Shown: piece by piece, positions 10,738 through 24,624 of the stretch
Numbering within the stretch: the first letter of the stretch is position 1
Layout of the letters: every line of letters begins with the position of its first letter
Origin: Leptospira adleri
GTDB taxonomy: Bacteria; Spirochaetota; Leptospiria; Leptospirales; Leptospiraceae
Length of the DNA: 64,000 nt
NCBI RefSeq assembly: GCF_002811985.1
Contig: NZ_NPDU01000003.1
Location: forward strand, 62,001 to 126,000
Direction of reading: 5' to 3'
Program-made: the position numbers and the translations under genes
The notes under the pieces: model-generated
Seen by the model: the letters and a program-made list of their open reading frames with translations, nothing else
Database searches by the model: none
Told to the model about the DNA's origin: nothing

Positions 10738-11982
10738 ATGAATTATATTAGGAATTTGTTTTTTTTAGGTTTATTTGCGTTCAGCGTTAACAGTGTAACG
10801 GCGCAAGTTCAAGGGGACGCGCAGTCGGCGGCGGCTCCGATTTCTTCGAAAGGAAGAAATGTCGAAATGTTCTTCAGAGTCACTGATAATAACATTAACT
10901 CTGCTACCGCTAAAAACGCCATTTTAACTCAAAATTCTTTAATGGTCAATAAGGCATTCGGAGGGACTAGCTTTCTGTCCTTTCCGAGTGCGGAGAACTT
11001 TAAAGGCAAGGGCTTTGATTGGGGGATGGGAATTCAAAATGGAATTTATAAAAGTAATATTTTGGTATCCTACGCGGGGCTTAAAGCGGACGGTTTTCAA
11101 AACCTTGAATATGAAAAATCTGCATTATCCATTGGGTCCGGATCGACCGCTAGTCGGATTGCTACAACATCCTTTGATGATTATTTTTATGATAACAATA
11201 AACTAAGGACCGCACGGATTGGGTATGTGGGGGAAATTCTTCCTTGGCATGCCAACGCAAATAAGTTTCTTTCGAATATCGGATTTAGATTCGGGTTGGA
11301 ATTAAATGGAAATTCCACTCAACTCAATTCTACTTATAATATTTATTCTTCGAGCCTATCGGCGACAATGGGAACGGGGGCAACAACGTCGTCCCAGCTG
11401 AACTCAATCGACTTTTTGACACAAAGAAAAATCGATTATTACGAGGCATTCGTGAACGGCGTAATCGGTTTAAGTTATACTCTCGAACTTCAGGAAAGGC
11501 ACAAATTATTTTTTAGTATAGAGCACTTTGAAAGTGTCGCTAATAACGGGAAATATTCAGAGGAAGTTAAAGCATTTGTCAATCTGGGTTCTACATTCGG
11601 AGCCGGTTCTTCATCCAGCGCGACAAGTCCTCTATTGATTCCCCTTACGACAAAAGTCAAAGGTGGAGCGACTACGGAACTTGTCGGAAACAGATTTCAA
11701 CTCGGTTATACGTATCAACTTACGGAATTGCTTGGTTTAAATCTTTCTTATGGATATTGGGATGCAACTCATACCGTCACCGAATCGAAAGTAAAGGAAA
11801 CCGCCAATCCGTTAACTTTAATTTCTTCCATGTTCGGAAGTTCGTCCGCTTCAAGTTCAAGTGCGTCTATGAGTTCTGCGTTGTTAGGGTTTTACTTTTC
11901 GGGCGCCACGGCGTTAGGGCCGCTACCATCGACTCGCGACGTAAGATCACAGATTGCAATTGCGGCAACCTTAAGATATTAA
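10738..11982 (+). CDS. predicted outer-membrane beta-barrel protein
   Basis: 414 residues with a clear signal peptide ('NLFFLGLFAFSVNSVTAQ', cleavage near residue 22). The mature part has alternating polar/hydrophobic strands, many Ser/Thr/Asn turns, and ends in '...IAIAATLRY', with a C-terminal aromatic residue as in many outer-membrane barrels. Two Ser-rich stretches ('SSSSATSPLL', 'GSSSASSSSASM') look like surface loops. No named family was recognised. The codon use is visibly more AT-rich (TTA, AAT, ATT) than neighbouring genes, hinting at transfer or low expression constraint. A GAGAGG motif lies 7 bases before the ATG. Confidence 0.72.
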   Translation: MNYIRNLFFLGLFAFSVNSVTAQVQGDAQSAAAPISSKGRNVEMFFRVTDNNINSATAKNAILTQNSLMVNKAFGGTSFLSFPSAENFKGKGFDWGMGIQNGIYKSNILVSYAGLKADGFQNLEYEKSALSIGSGSTASRIATTSFDDYFYDNNKLRTARIGYVGEILPWHANANKFLSNIGFRFGLELNGNSTQLNSTYNIYSSSLSATMGTGATTSSQLNSIDFLTQRKIDYYEAFVNGVIGLSYTLELQERHKLFFSIEHFESVANNGKYSEEVKAFVNLGSTFGAGSSSSATSPLLIPLTTKVKGGATTELVGNRFQLGYTYQLTELLGLNLSYGYWDATHTVTESKVKETANPLTLISSMFGSSSASSSSASMSSALLGFYFSGATALGPLPSTRDVRSQIAIAATLRY

Positions 11983-11997
11983 AGAAAAGAGAACCCT

Positions 11998-14187
11998 TTA
12001 TTTTTCAAGAAGGTGTTGAACTCCGATCCAATTTCCGATCGGAGGAATCGCAATGTATTCCTGACAACGTTTACGATAAAGGATCGAGACGATGTCTTCG
12101 GGATATACTTTGAGAGCTTGTTCGAAATTGATGAGCGCCTCTTGAAAGTCCGCGACTTTGTAAAGAATAATTCCTCTCGTGATCAACGGTAAGGTAGTGT
12201 CTTTGAGTTTCCGGATATGCGGCGCGTCCGCTTCGTAGACTTCATAGATGATGATCGGATCCGTTTTGCCTTTGACCACGACGGAATCGATTTCGCGGAT
12301 CGCAAGTCCGTCGGCGATCGTCATCGAAGAAAGAGTGTTCTTCGTAATAAGGATGTCCGCGCGGTAAAGATTGGTCAGACTTTCCAAACGGGAAGCTACG
12401 TTCACGGTATCTCCGATCACGGTCGTATCGAGTCTCGAGCGGCTTCCCACGGTTCCGAGCATCAGATTTCCGGTGTTGATCCCGATTCCGATCTTCAGAC
12501 CTTTGAAGTGAGAAGAATCTTTCGCTTCCGCGTTGATCATCTGAACTCTCTTTTTCATTTCGATCGCCGCGAGAATCGCTTTGTCAGCGGATGTCTTTCC
12601 ATGGAGACTAACGTTCACCGCTTCACCTTCTCCCGAAAAGAGCGCGAGAATTCCGTCTCCCATAAACTTGTCCACAAACCCTTCGTGTTTCTGGACGACG
12701 GGTTCCATACTCGCGAGGTAGTCGTTGATAAATTTGAAATTTTCTTCGGGAGTCATCTGCTCTGAGATCGTAGTAAAGGATCGGATGTCCGTAAAGAGGA
12801 CGCTCATCTCTTTGAGAACGGAATCTCCTAAATTGACTTCGACCGCGGAATCTTTTCCAAGAACGTTTAAGAATTGAACCGGAACAAAACGAAAAAACGC
12901 GTTCTTTTGTCTTGCGAGTTCGAGTTTCTGCTGGCTGAGTTCTATGTTGAGATCTTCGGACTGGCGATACAAAGATATAAATCTGTTCGCGAGAATCGTT
13001 GTAAGAGCTACTACAAAAAGAAAATAAGCAAAGTGAGTGAATCGGAACCCCGATTGAAAAAACATGGAATCGATCACGTCGTAAACAGCGATAAAAACCA
13101 CCGTGAACATACTCGCGGCCATGACGGTTGCGTCTTTTTTTCTGAGATATACCGCTTTTCCCATAAAATAGAGTAGATAGACGAGAGTGGGAAGAATCGA
13201 AAACTGCCAGATTCTCAAACTAGTCATCGTATAACGGAAAGGCTCCATAAGGGTGACTAACGCGATTCCGAGATTGAAAATGAAAAATCCGAAAAGAATT
13301 CTCGAAAACTTCGCTCTTCCGTAGAAATAATCCTGCATAAACAATAAGAACAGCGGCGCGAGCAGAGTAACGGAGGCATATTCAATTCTTGTAATCCAAG
13401 TAGTATCGTGAATCGCCTCGAAAGCGTATGTCGTGCGGGAAAGGGAATAAACGGCCATAAAGACGCTGAAAAATCCGAAGTAGAGTGTGTAACGATCCTC
13501 CCGTCTTTTTACGTAGATGAGAAGGTGATACAAACCGAAAAAGATATAAATCGTATTGAGACAGAGGTTGACGAGCGAGGAAATTTCACCGGAAAGTTTT
13601 TGTTCTGTCGTGATCGAATAATCTCCGTCGATGTAAAAACCCAGATCCAGGTTTTTAGAAAGTGCGGTCGCAGGAGAATCTCCGATCAGGCGAAAGGTGA
13701 GGACGTTCTCCCCTTTTTTCAAAAGGCTCGAATCGATCGGTAAACGAAAATTACGAATGGTCCTTCGAACGAGCATTTCTTTTCCGGAAGGATCGAGATG
13801 AATTTCCCTGCTCAGAGAATATCCGTTCAGATAAATTTCCCAATTTTCACCGATCGATTCTAAATAAAGAAAAATGGGTTTGTAGATTTTGGTTTGTTGA
13901 AGATCCCCTTCCAAAAAGAACCGAGTTTGGAGCGTGTATTCTTTCAAACCTTCACCGATCGGAACCTCGAAGATTTCGTTCATAACGATCGGAAACGAAG
14001 TTATCTTTTTTACTCGCTCTGAAGAAGAATCGAGTCCATTCAGATTCTTACTTTGAAAACCTTCCGCGGCAAACCAGGTCCCCGTGCGAAGGTCGATCGG
14101 TTTCCAATTTTCCTGGGTTTCGGATAAAAGAAATGAAGGAAGAAATAAAAGGAAGAATAGGATCGTTTTCAAAGTTGGTTTTTCCAT
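11998..14187 (-). CDS. 7TM-DISM receptor with class III nucleotide cyclase output
   Basis: 729 residues. Signal-like start (about 6-24), a periplasmic domain of jelly-roll type (about 30-200), seven membrane helices of the 7TMR-DISM kind (about 205-420), a short coiled-coil ('LNIELSQQKLELARQK') and a class III cyclase domain (about 445-650). Metal-binding Asp residues are visible in 'VLFTDIRSF' (near 465) and 'FMGDGILALF'; 'VIGDTVNVASRLE' carries the conserved Asn and Arg of the transition-state site. Whether it makes cAMP or cGMP is not settled by sequence. The C-terminal 60 residues look TPR-like ('EALINFEQALKVYPED'). It converges with the outer-membrane protein gene with a 15-base gap. Confidence 0.88.
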   Translation of the reverse strand: MEKPTLKTILFFLLFLPSFLLSETQENWKPIDLRTGTWFAAEGFQSKNLNGLDSSSERVKKITSFPIVMNEIFEVPIGEGLKEYTLQTRFFLEGDLQQTKIYKPIFLYLESIGENWEIYLNGYSLSREIHLDPSGKEMLVRRTIRNFRLPIDSSLLKKGENVLTFRLIGDSPATALSKNLDLGFYIDGDYSITTEQKLSGEISSLVNLCLNTIYIFFGLYHLLIYVKRREDRYTLYFGFFSVFMAVYSLSRTTYAFEAIHDTTWITRIEYASVTLLAPLFLLFMQDYFYGRAKFSRILFGFFIFNLGIALVTLMEPFRYTMTSLRIWQFSILPTLVYLLYFMGKAVYLRKKDATVMAASMFTVVFIAVYDVIDSMFFQSGFRFTHFAYFLFVVALTTILANRFISLYRQSEDLNIELSQQKLELARQKNAFFRFVPVQFLNVLGKDSAVEVNLGDSVLKEMSVLFTDIRSFTTISEQMTPEENFKFINDYLASMEPVVQKHEGFVDKFMGDGILALFSGEGEAVNVSLHGKTSADKAILAAIEMKKRVQMINAEAKDSSHFKGLKIGIGINTGNLMLGTVGSRSRLDTTVIGDTVNVASRLESLTNLYRADILITKNTLSSMTIADGLAIREIDSVVVKGKTDPIIIYEVYEADAPHIRKLKDTTLPLITRGIILYKVADFQEALINFEQALKVYPEDIVSILYRKRCQEYIAIPPIGNWIGVQHLLEK

Positions 14188-14376
14188 TTAAAGAAATCGT
14201 GATTTCTCGGTGAAGTATAGGATTAGAAGTTTAGATTGTCGAATTTTCAACATTTTTATTCCGGATTCGATTCAATTCCTCGAGTTCGTTTTGAAAAGCG
14301 GTTGCAAGTCTTCCGCTTCTCTTATTATTTCATTATCCGGATTTCCGGAGTGAAACAATTCGATGAGGAAATTTGA

Positions 14377-14856
14377 ATGTCAGATCCAACATTAGGAACG
14401 TCTCTTCCAGCGATCAGTTTGGAAAGCACAGAAGGAAAGAGCGTGAAACTTCCCGAGGACATCGCAGGTTCTTGGACCCTACTCTATTTTTATCCGAAAG
14501 ACGATACTCCGGGATGCACAAAACAAGCCTGCAGTTACAGAGATCATATCGGAGAATTTAAGAAGATCGGAGCGAAGGTCTACGGTGTGAGCTTGGACGA
14601 TCTCGGATCTCATGAGAATTTTATACAAAAGTATTCTTTGAACTTCCCTTTGTTATCCGATCCGAATCATTCTTTGAGCGAGGCCCTGGGAGTCTACGGC
14701 GATCAGGAATGGAAAGGAAGAGTTTTCAAAGGGCTTTCTCGGGATTCTTTTTTGATTTCTCCGGACGGGAAAATACAAAAGGTTTGGAGAAAAGTTGACC
14801 CGACGACCACGGTGGAAGAAACTCTCCAGGAGATTTCCAAAGCAAGCGGTAAATGA
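14377..14856 (+). CDS. bcp: thioredoxin-dependent peroxiredoxin, Bcp type
   Basis: 159 residues. Peroxiredoxins of the Bcp/PrxQ group reduce hydroperoxides in the cytoplasm using thioredoxin. The active site is 'YPKDDTPGCTKQACSYRD', with peroxidatic Cys C47 and a resolving Cys C52 five residues later, the atypical 2-Cys arrangement. Length is normal. The stop codon is immediately followed by the TTG start of the M61 peptidase gene, so the two are likely translated from one message. Confidence 0.93.
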   Translation: MSDPTLGTSLPAISLESTEGKSVKLPEDIAGSWTLLYFYPKDDTPGCTKQACSYRDHIGEFKKIGAKVYGVSLDDLGSHENFIQKYSLNFPLLSDPNHSLSEALGVYGDQEWKGRVFKGLSRDSFLISPDGKIQKVWRKVDPTTTVEETLQEISKASGK

Positions 14857-16578
14857 TTGTCTAAACTTCGCTTTTCTGTTCAAGAATACCAACTCACGGG
14901 ACACTATCTTCAAGTAGAATTGGAGATGGTCGCTCCCGAAAACGAAACCGTTCTTTCTCTTCCCGTTTGGTCTCCCGGATCTTACATGGTCCGGGATTAT
15001 TCCAGGCACATTCATAAACTCGAGGCCTTTGTTTCCGGAAAGAATGGAAAGTCTCTTGATATCGAGCCGATCGGTTTGGATTCCTGGAAGGTCGTTTCCG
15101 GAGGAGAGCCGTTTCGAATCCGTTACGTCGTCTACGGTTTCGATTATTCGGTTCGTTCGAATTATTTCACCACGGAATTCTGTCTTTTGCATCCCCCCGC
15201 TTTGTTTCTCTATCCTAAGAATTTTGAAATTTCCGAAATCACATTAGAAATATCGAATTCTCTTCCGTTTGAATTTTGCCATTCCGGTTTATCCGGAAAA
15301 GGGAAGAAGAGATCCGCGGCCTCTTTGGACGAATGGATGGATTCTCCGATTTTATTGTCCGGTCGTCCGGCGATATCCTTTGTTTCCGAAGATTGTGAAC
15401 ATGAAATCGTTCTCGAAGGAGACTTGTCGAAGTCCGTACAGAAAAATCTGATTTCCGATCTTCAAAAAATTACGGGAGAACAGATTCGTTCTTTCGGGGG
15501 ATCGCCTAATTCCCGTTATCTGTTCGTTCTTATTCTTTCGGAAGGGGCTTACGGCGGACTGGAACATCTGAATTCTTCCGTGAATATGTACGATCCTCTG
15601 AAGGCGCTGAGCAAGGACGGTTATCTCAAACTTTTGGAACTTCTTTCCCACGAGTACTTTCATCTTTGGAACGTGAAACGGATCCGGCCGATCGCGCTCG
15701 GTCCTTTCGATTATCAAAAACCGAATTTGACCCGGGAGCTCTGGATCGCGGAAGGAATCACTTCTTTTTACGACGCCTATTTTTTGGTTAAGACAAGACA
15801 TTTGAACGCGGAGAATTATCTAGCGAAGGTGATGGAAGATCTTCAGAGTTTGGAAAAATCCGAAGGAGAATCTTGGATGAGTTTGGAAGATTCTTCTTAT
15901 TCCGCATGGACCAAGTTTTACAATCGCCCGAACGATCCGAATGCGGCGAACACCGGAATTTCGTATTACGTCAAGGGAGGAATTCTCGCGCTCGCGATGG
16001 ATCTTTATCTTCTTTCGAAAACTTCCGGACAAAAATCCCTCTTGGATGTGATGAGAGAGGTCTTTCGGTTTTTTCATGTCGGCAAGAATCGCGGCTTTAC
16101 GAAGCCCGAGTTTTTTGAAGCCGCAAAAAGAAGCACCGGTGTGGATCTGAAATTAGAATTCGGCGTTTATCTGGAAAAGCCGGTTCCGGTTCCGATCGAA
16201 AAATACTTTCATCAAATCGGCGTTATACGATTGGACTCGAGTCCCGGGGTGGAACTTGGTTTTGGTACAAGGGAAGAAAGAGGGAATCTCGTGATCAGCA
16301 AGATCGATTGGAAAATTTTAGATCCTTCCGTCGATCTGAGTCAAGGTGACGAATGGATTTCCCTGAACGGAATTCGGATCCATTCGGGAAATCGAAAGGA
16401 TCTTTTGAAACAATTCAAGGCCGGGGATAAGATCGAACTTTTGATCGCAAGGAAAGGAAAGATCCTGAAGAGAAAGATGAAACTTTCGAAACGGTTTCAG
16501 ACGAGTCAGTTCAAGTTCGAAGAACATCCGACCGAGGAGCAAAAAAAGTTGAGAGACTTTTTTTTCGGCTTGAGCTGA
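14857..16578 (+). CDS. M61 family (glycyl aminopeptidase-like) PDZ peptidase
   Basis: 573 residues from a TTG directly after the bcp stop codon; the only nearby ATG (14853) is out of frame. The N-terminal beta-rich domain ('LPVWSPGSYMVRDYSRHI') is typical of M61. The zinc motif is HEYFH at residues 265-269, followed by 'LWNVKRIRP', which is diagnostic of the family, and a downstream Glu in 'ELWIAEGITSFY' supplies the third ligand. The last 100 residues form a PDZ-like domain ('QGDEWISLNGIRIHSGNRKD'). No signal peptide is seen, so a cytoplasmic aminopeptidase or peptidase is likely. Confidence 0.9.
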   Translation: MSKLRFSVQEYQLTGHYLQVELEMVAPENETVLSLPVWSPGSYMVRDYSRHIHKLEAFVSGKNGKSLDIEPIGLDSWKVVSGGEPFRIRYVVYGFDYSVRSNYFTTEFCLLHPPALFLYPKNFEISEITLEISNSLPFEFCHSGLSGKGKKRSAASLDEWMDSPILLSGRPAISFVSEDCEHEIVLEGDLSKSVQKNLISDLQKITGEQIRSFGGSPNSRYLFVLILSEGAYGGLEHLNSSVNMYDPLKALSKDGYLKLLELLSHEYFHLWNVKRIRPIALGPFDYQKPNLTRELWIAEGITSFYDAYFLVKTRHLNAENYLAKVMEDLQSLEKSEGESWMSLEDSSYSAWTKFYNRPNDPNAANTGISYYVKGGILALAMDLYLLSKTSGQKSLLDVMREVFRFFHVGKNRGFTKPEFFEAAKRSTGVDLKLEFGVYLEKPVPVPIEKYFHQIGVIRLDSSPGVELGFGTREERGNLVISKIDWKILDPSVDLSQGDEWISLNGIRIHSGNRKDLLKQFKAGDKIELLIARKGKILKRKMKLSKRFQTSQFKFEEHPTEEQKKLRDFFFGLS

Positions 16579-16680
16579 GTTTTGCGACGTTATCCGAAAC
16601 GGCCGATAACGCTTAGCGCTTTTCTTTTTAAAATGAAACACCGACTCCAAACGTTCGACTTTGGACTTTATACTTACAGC

Positions 16681-16767
16681 GCGTCCCAAAACCTTATTTT
16701 TTTTGTCGGAAAGATCAAGCTGCGAGGTTCTGTCCCAGTTTTGGGACAGGTTCTTATGATCGATCGA
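16681..16767. repeat. ~90-bp dispersed repeat, copy 1
   Basis: Shares with 43258-43351 an initial GCGT, an A/T run, the block GAAAGATCAAGCTGC, AGGTTCTGTCC, then GGGAC, CTTAT and GATCGA in the same order. In this copy CTGTCCCA and TGGGACAG form a perfect 8-bp hairpin with a 4-base loop (16729-16749). It could be a small mobile-element relic or a conserved regulatory hairpin. Confidence 0.75.
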
Positions 16768-17000
16768 ATTTGATATACCGCGTCAATTATTGTTAAACGA
16801 CAATTTCCCGATCATTTTGTGAACCTTTGTATTTCGTCGTAATCGAATTCTTATGAAAAAAATTTCGGAATCGATTTTCTTTAAAACGAAATCGTCGATT
16901 TCGAAAATCAATCGGTTTTCTCCGAAAAATATGTAAGCCGTTATAACTCCAGTCGACGAAACCGTTTCGATTTGAGAAAATCCATACCTACAAATCTTAT

Positions 17001-17019
17001 GAAAACGAATTTCGTTTTC
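17001..17019. promoter_or_regulatory. 9-bp dyad upstream of short-chain dehydrogenase gene
   Basis: GAAAACGAA, one central T, TTCGTTTTC: a perfect 19-bp palindrome ending 25 bases before the ATG at 17045. Its position suits an operator. No regulator gene is adjacent. Confidence 0.45.
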
Positions 17020-17044
17020 GCAAATGATTGAGAAAGGATGGATC

Positions 17045-17863
17045 ATGAAGAATACGATCAAGGATAAAGTCGTTCTGATCACGGGAGCAAGCGAAGGAAT
17101 CGGAAGGGAACTTTCGTATCAATTCGCGTCTCAACAAGTAAAGTTGGTTTTAGCTTCTCGAAATCTGGAAGCGCTCGAACATCTAACGCAGGAATGTCTG
17201 CAAAAAGGAGCGGAGACGATCTCCGTAAAAACCGACGTTTCCTCTTCGGAAGATTGCAAACGAATGATCGATCTTGCGATCGGCAAATTCGGAAAAATCG
17301 ATATATTGATTCAATGCGCCGGAATTTCCATGAGCGCTCCGTTTGAATCCGTACAGGATCTGGGAATTTTTGAAAAGCTGATGTCCGTAAATTATCTTGG
17401 GATCGTTTATAGCTCTTATTACGCTTTGAGTCATCTCAAAAAAACCAAGGGCCTGATCGTAAACATTTCTTCTCTGCAGGGAAAAACCGGATTTCCGGGA
17501 TCCACCGGATATTCTGCTTCGAAATTTGCGGTGCAGGGATTCAGCGATTCTCTTCGTATAGAATTGAAAGATACGGGCGTGGATGTGTTAGTCGTTTCTC
17601 CGGGGCCGATCGCGACTCAAATGAACTTCAGAAAATTCGACGCAAATGGAACGATTTCGAAAGAGAAGCAACAAACTCCGAAAAAAAATATCATGTCCGT
17701 GTCTACATGCGCGCGATTGATCCTGGATGCGATCGTTCGAAGAGATCGGGAACTGGTGATGACCTTCGGCGGAAAATTAATTCCCTGGGTGAAGCTCGTC
17801 GCGCCCCGATTCGTGGATCGTCTTGTCGCGAACGCGGTCGAAAAGTTTTACGCAGAGGTTTGA
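17045..17863 (+). CDS. short-chain dehydrogenase/reductase
   Basis: 272 residues from the ATG at 17045, which has GAAAGGA about 7 bases upstream; an earlier in-frame ATG at 17024 lacks such a site. SDR signatures: 'TGASEGIG' (nucleotide binding), 'DVSSSEDC', 'IQCAGISM' (NAG-like), 'NISSLQGKTG' (catalytic Ser) and 'YSASKFA' (YxxxK). 'VVSPGPIATQM' is the usual PGx motif. It resembles DHRS7-type reductases that act on lipids or steroids, but the substrate is not known. Convergent with another SDR gene. Confidence 0.88.
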   Translation: MKNTIKDKVVLITGASEGIGRELSYQFASQQVKLVLASRNLEALEHLTQECLQKGAETISVKTDVSSSEDCKRMIDLAIGKFGKIDILIQCAGISMSAPFESVQDLGIFEKLMSVNYLGIVYSSYYALSHLKKTKGLIVNISSLQGKTGFPGSTGYSASKFAVQGFSDSLRIELKDTGVDVLVVSPGPIATQMNFRKFDANGTISKEKQQTPKKNIMSVSTCARLILDAIVRRDRELVMTFGGKLIPWVKLVAPRFVDRLVANAVEKFYAEV

Positions 17864-17935
17864 ACGATCGATTCCCTTCCGAGACGGACAAATCGAATTC
17901 AAAAATCTTAATATGATTTATCGGGGATTACAGAA

Positions 17936-18691
17936 TCAGACGGCGGTGATCCCTCCGTCAGCGGCCCAGTTCGCGCCGTTGATATAACCGGAATCCGGAC
18001 TTAACAAAAAGAGGATCACTCTCGCAATCTCCATCGGATCCGCAATTTTCCGAGAAGGGGTCATCTCCAAAATTTTACTTCTGTGATCGTTCACTTGATC
18101 TTCTTGAATGCCCATCTTTGTTTCCATATAACCCGGACTGATTGCATTGATCGTGATCCCTAAAGGCCCCCACTCGTCCGCGAGAGAACGAACGAAGCCG
18201 ATCAGGGCGTGTTTGGAAGAAGAATAAGCGACGGAGTTCGCCGATCCCTTGAGAGACAAAGAGGACGCGACGAATAAAAGCCTGCCTAAATTCAAATTTA
18301 TGAATATAGGAAGAAGCCGTTTCGTGATCAGAAACGCGGATCGAATGTTTATCGAAAAAATTCGATCCCATTCTTCTTCGCTCACCTCGGTGATCCTGTG
18401 ATAAGGACCTCCGTAACCCGCGCAATGAATGAATCCGTAAGGAGTCTGATTTTCGGAAGCGACGTATCTTTTCCAATTTTCCAAGGAAGAATTGAGTTCT
18501 GCATCGCGTGTAAGATCGGTCGGAATGAAAAATTCTCCTTCGAACGGATTCGAAGGACGATTCAAATCCAAATTTGTGACCGAGTAACCTTCGGAGACGA
18601 GCAACTCGACGATCGCTCTTCCCAAGCCGCCGCTTCCGCCGGTAAGAATTACATTTTTTTTATTTTCGGATTCTTTCTTTGTTACAGACAC
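17936..18691 (-). CDS. short-chain dehydrogenase/reductase
   Basis: 251 residues from a GTG at 18691 with GGAG about 11 bases upstream. '[12 protein letters not shown]' is the nucleotide-binding motif, 'HCAGYGGP' the NAG region, 'VASSLSLKG' the Ser region and '[11 protein letters not shown]' the YxxxK. The end '[18 protein letters not shown]' matches the FabG-like C-terminus ('G..i.vdGG'). A 3-oxoacyl-ACP reductase-like or sugar-alcohol-type dehydrogenase is likely. Divergent from argB with 78 bases between starts. Confidence 0.87.
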   Translation of the reverse strand: MSVTKKESENKKNVILTGGSGGLGRAIVELLVSEGYSVTNLDLNRPSNPFEGEFFIPTDLTRDAELNSSLENWKRYVASENQTPYGFIHCAGYGGPYHRITEVSEEEWDRIFSINIRSAFLITKRLLPIFINLNLGRLLFVASSLSLKGSANSVAYSSSKHALIGFVRSLADEWGPLGITINAISPGYMETKMGIQEDQVNDHRSKILEMTPSRKIADPMEIARVILFLLSPDSGYINGANWAADGGITAV

Positions 18692-18769
18692 TCTTCTTGA
18701 ATCTCCATTCTAACTTCTATCCCGTATTTCTGGATGACAGAGATCGGCACAAGGAATTCTCTGTTTCTC

Positions 18770-19642
18770 ATGGAAAAACTTTTCGAAAGAGTCAATCATA
18801 TCCTCGAAGCCCTCCCTTATATTACAAAGTATTCGGGCAAGACGGTTGTGATCAAATACGGCGGCGCGGCGATGGCGAAAGCCGATCTGAAAGAATCTTT
18901 TGCAAAGGATATCGTTCTTTTAAAATACGTGGGAATTCATCCCGTGATCGTTCACGGAGGCGGACCTGAAATCAATCGACTTCTGGAGAGTTTAAAAATT
19001 CCGACCGAGTTCGTACACGGACATCGGGTTACGGACGCTCAAACGATGGACGTTGTGGAAATGGTTCTTACCGGAAAGGTGAACAAACAAATCGTTTCCA
19101 TGATCAATGCCCAAGGCGGAAACGCAGTGGGAATTTCCGGAAAAGACGGAAATCTTGCCAAGGCAACAAAAGCTCCGATCGAGATCGAGCTCGAAGGTAA
19201 GGAAAAACAACTCTTTGACGTGGGTCTTGTGGGAAAGATCGAAACGATCAATCCTGAAATTCTTCTCAATCTACAAAAAGAAGGATTTATTCCGGTGATA
19301 TCTCCGGTGGCGGAATCCGCCTCGGGCGACAGTCTCAACATCAACGCGGACACATTTGCAGGCGAAGTCGCAGGCGCACTCAAAGCGGAGAAGTTGATTC
19401 TTCTTACGGACACGGACGGAATTTTAATCGACGGAAAACTCGCAACCGGTCTCAACCGAGGAAAGGTGAAGGAGTATATTCGAAAAGGTGAAATTTCCGG
19501 CGGAATGATTCCAAAGGTTGAATGTTGTCTCACTGCGATCGATCAGGGTGTGAGGAGAACTCATATCATCGACGGAAGAGTTCCCCATTCTATCCTAATC
19601 GAAATTTTTACGGATCAGGGGATCGGTTCTTTGATCGAGTGA
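18770..19642 (+). CDS. argB: acetylglutamate kinase ArgB
   Basis: 290 residues from the ATG at 18770 ('[18 protein letters not shown]'), the start that matches the family; 12 in-frame codons upstream are also open. ArgB phosphorylates N-acetyl-L-glutamate in arginine biosynthesis. Seen: '[10 protein letters not shown]' (ATP-phosphate Lys), 'IVHGGGPEI' (substrate loop), 'GLVGKIE', '[15 protein letters not shown]' and 'LLTDTDGIL', all family hallmarks, and '[10 protein letters not shown]' near the end. No other arg gene is adjacent. Confidence 0.95.
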   Translation: MEKLFERVNHILEALPYITKYSGKTVVIKYGGAAMAKADLKESFAKDIVLLKYVGIHPVIVHGGGPEINRLLESLKIPTEFVHGHRVTDAQTMDVVEMVLTGKVNKQIVSMINAQGGNAVGISGKDGNLAKATKAPIEIELEGKEKQLFDVGLVGKIETINPEILLNLQKEGFIPVISPVAESASGDSLNINADTFAGEVAGALKAEKLILLTDTDGILIDGKLATGLNRGKVKEYIRKGEISGGMIPKVECCLTAIDQGVRRTHIIDGRVPHSILIEIFTDQGIGSLIE

Positions 19643-19917
19643 CGCGTTTTTGTTTGTTTCTCTTCAGGAGAATTCTTTGAAAGAATGTCTTTTCGAATCG
19701 GAATCCATTTTTCTTGCCTCTTTTGAGATGGAGAGAAAAGAAAAAATTCCAGAAACAACATTTCAAAATTTCTCCGGAGAATCAAAAAAATCATAAGAAG
19801 AGATTTTTTTTGCAATTTTGGTTCTTGTTAATTGTTAATGAAACTCCTTGACAGGGAAATCTTTCTTGTATCCAATGATTCAATTCTTTCTTTAGAACGG
19901 TCCGTTAAACCCCCTTT

Positions 19918-21666
<1,749 letters not shown>

Positions 21667-22196
21667 AAAACAAATTCCTTTTCCGCAAAAGCAAATCTTC
21701 GAACAAAACCCTTTCGGGAAACATCGAAATCATCCGGTCCGCATGTTCCGTCGCAGCGGGGAAGTCGTGACCGGAAAAACATTCGGGCGTCTCCTTCCGA
21801 TGGGAATCGGAAGGACCGCGCTTGGTCCGGGTTTCGTCGCAAAAGCGACTCATCCCTCGCTCGCACCGTTCTTAAAAGAAAAATAATATTCTAATATTCG
21901 CTCGGGACGCGAACGCGCCCTCCCCATCGCTGACGCATTTTCTTTTCTCAAGAAATTTTCCGAAAATCTCCGAACTTTCTAAAACGAACGAAATGTTATT
22001 TTATAAAATTCGAATCTATCTGTGTGAGCTCCTACAAATTATATCTTGTCGACTTTTTGCAAAATTTAGAATCGTCTTTTTTATTCTCTCAAATGCGTCT
22101 TTGAGTTTCTACGTTTTTCAAAGCCGAAGATAAGTCCTTTTGTCAAAGCTCGGTGGAACTGGAATGAAATTGAAGATGCGTAACGTATCGAATCGC
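21667..22196. other. 530-base intergenic region
   Basis: Between the convergent phosphatase and phosphofructokinase genes. It holds one copy of the 18-bp dispersed repeat (22021-22037). Two overlapping minus-strand frames near 21650-21866 have no recognisable features and are not called. Confidence 0.55.
22021..22037. repeat. dispersed quasi-palindrome copy
   Basis: TGTGTGAGCTCCTACAA, a variant of the consensus TTGTAAGAGCTCCTACAA that recurs through 22-45.6 kb, always around a central GAGCTC-like core. Confidence 0.7.
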
Positions 22197-23492
<1,296 letters not shown>

Positions 23493-23537
23493 TCTTACCC
23501 TCGCGTTGAATTTTAAGGAATTCCGGGAAAAATCACG

Positions 23538-23576
<39 letters not shown>

Positions 23577-23601
23577 TATAGTCTTACACAGAAGAGCGTA
23601 C

Positions 23602-24546
<945 letters not shown>

Positions 24547-24624
24547 TCCCCCGGTTCTAATAGATCGATCGTTTGCGGTTCCGTCCGGGGCGGTTCTCTG
24601 TAAATCCGGATTTCAATTGTGTAT

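Larger units (their letters stand above)
16579..17044. other. 466-base intergenic region with dispersed repeat
   Basis: Holds one copy of a roughly 90-bp repeat (16681-16767) that recurs at 43258-43351, and a 9-bp dyad (17001-17019) just upstream of the next gene. A 99-codon minus-strand frame crosses it (16783-17082) but overlaps the next gene and shows no family features, so no gene is called. Confidence 0.6.

Noticed and set aside
16783..17082. 99-codon minus-strand gene with a signal-like start
   Set aside because: Overlaps the SDR start and crosses an intergenic dyad; no family support.
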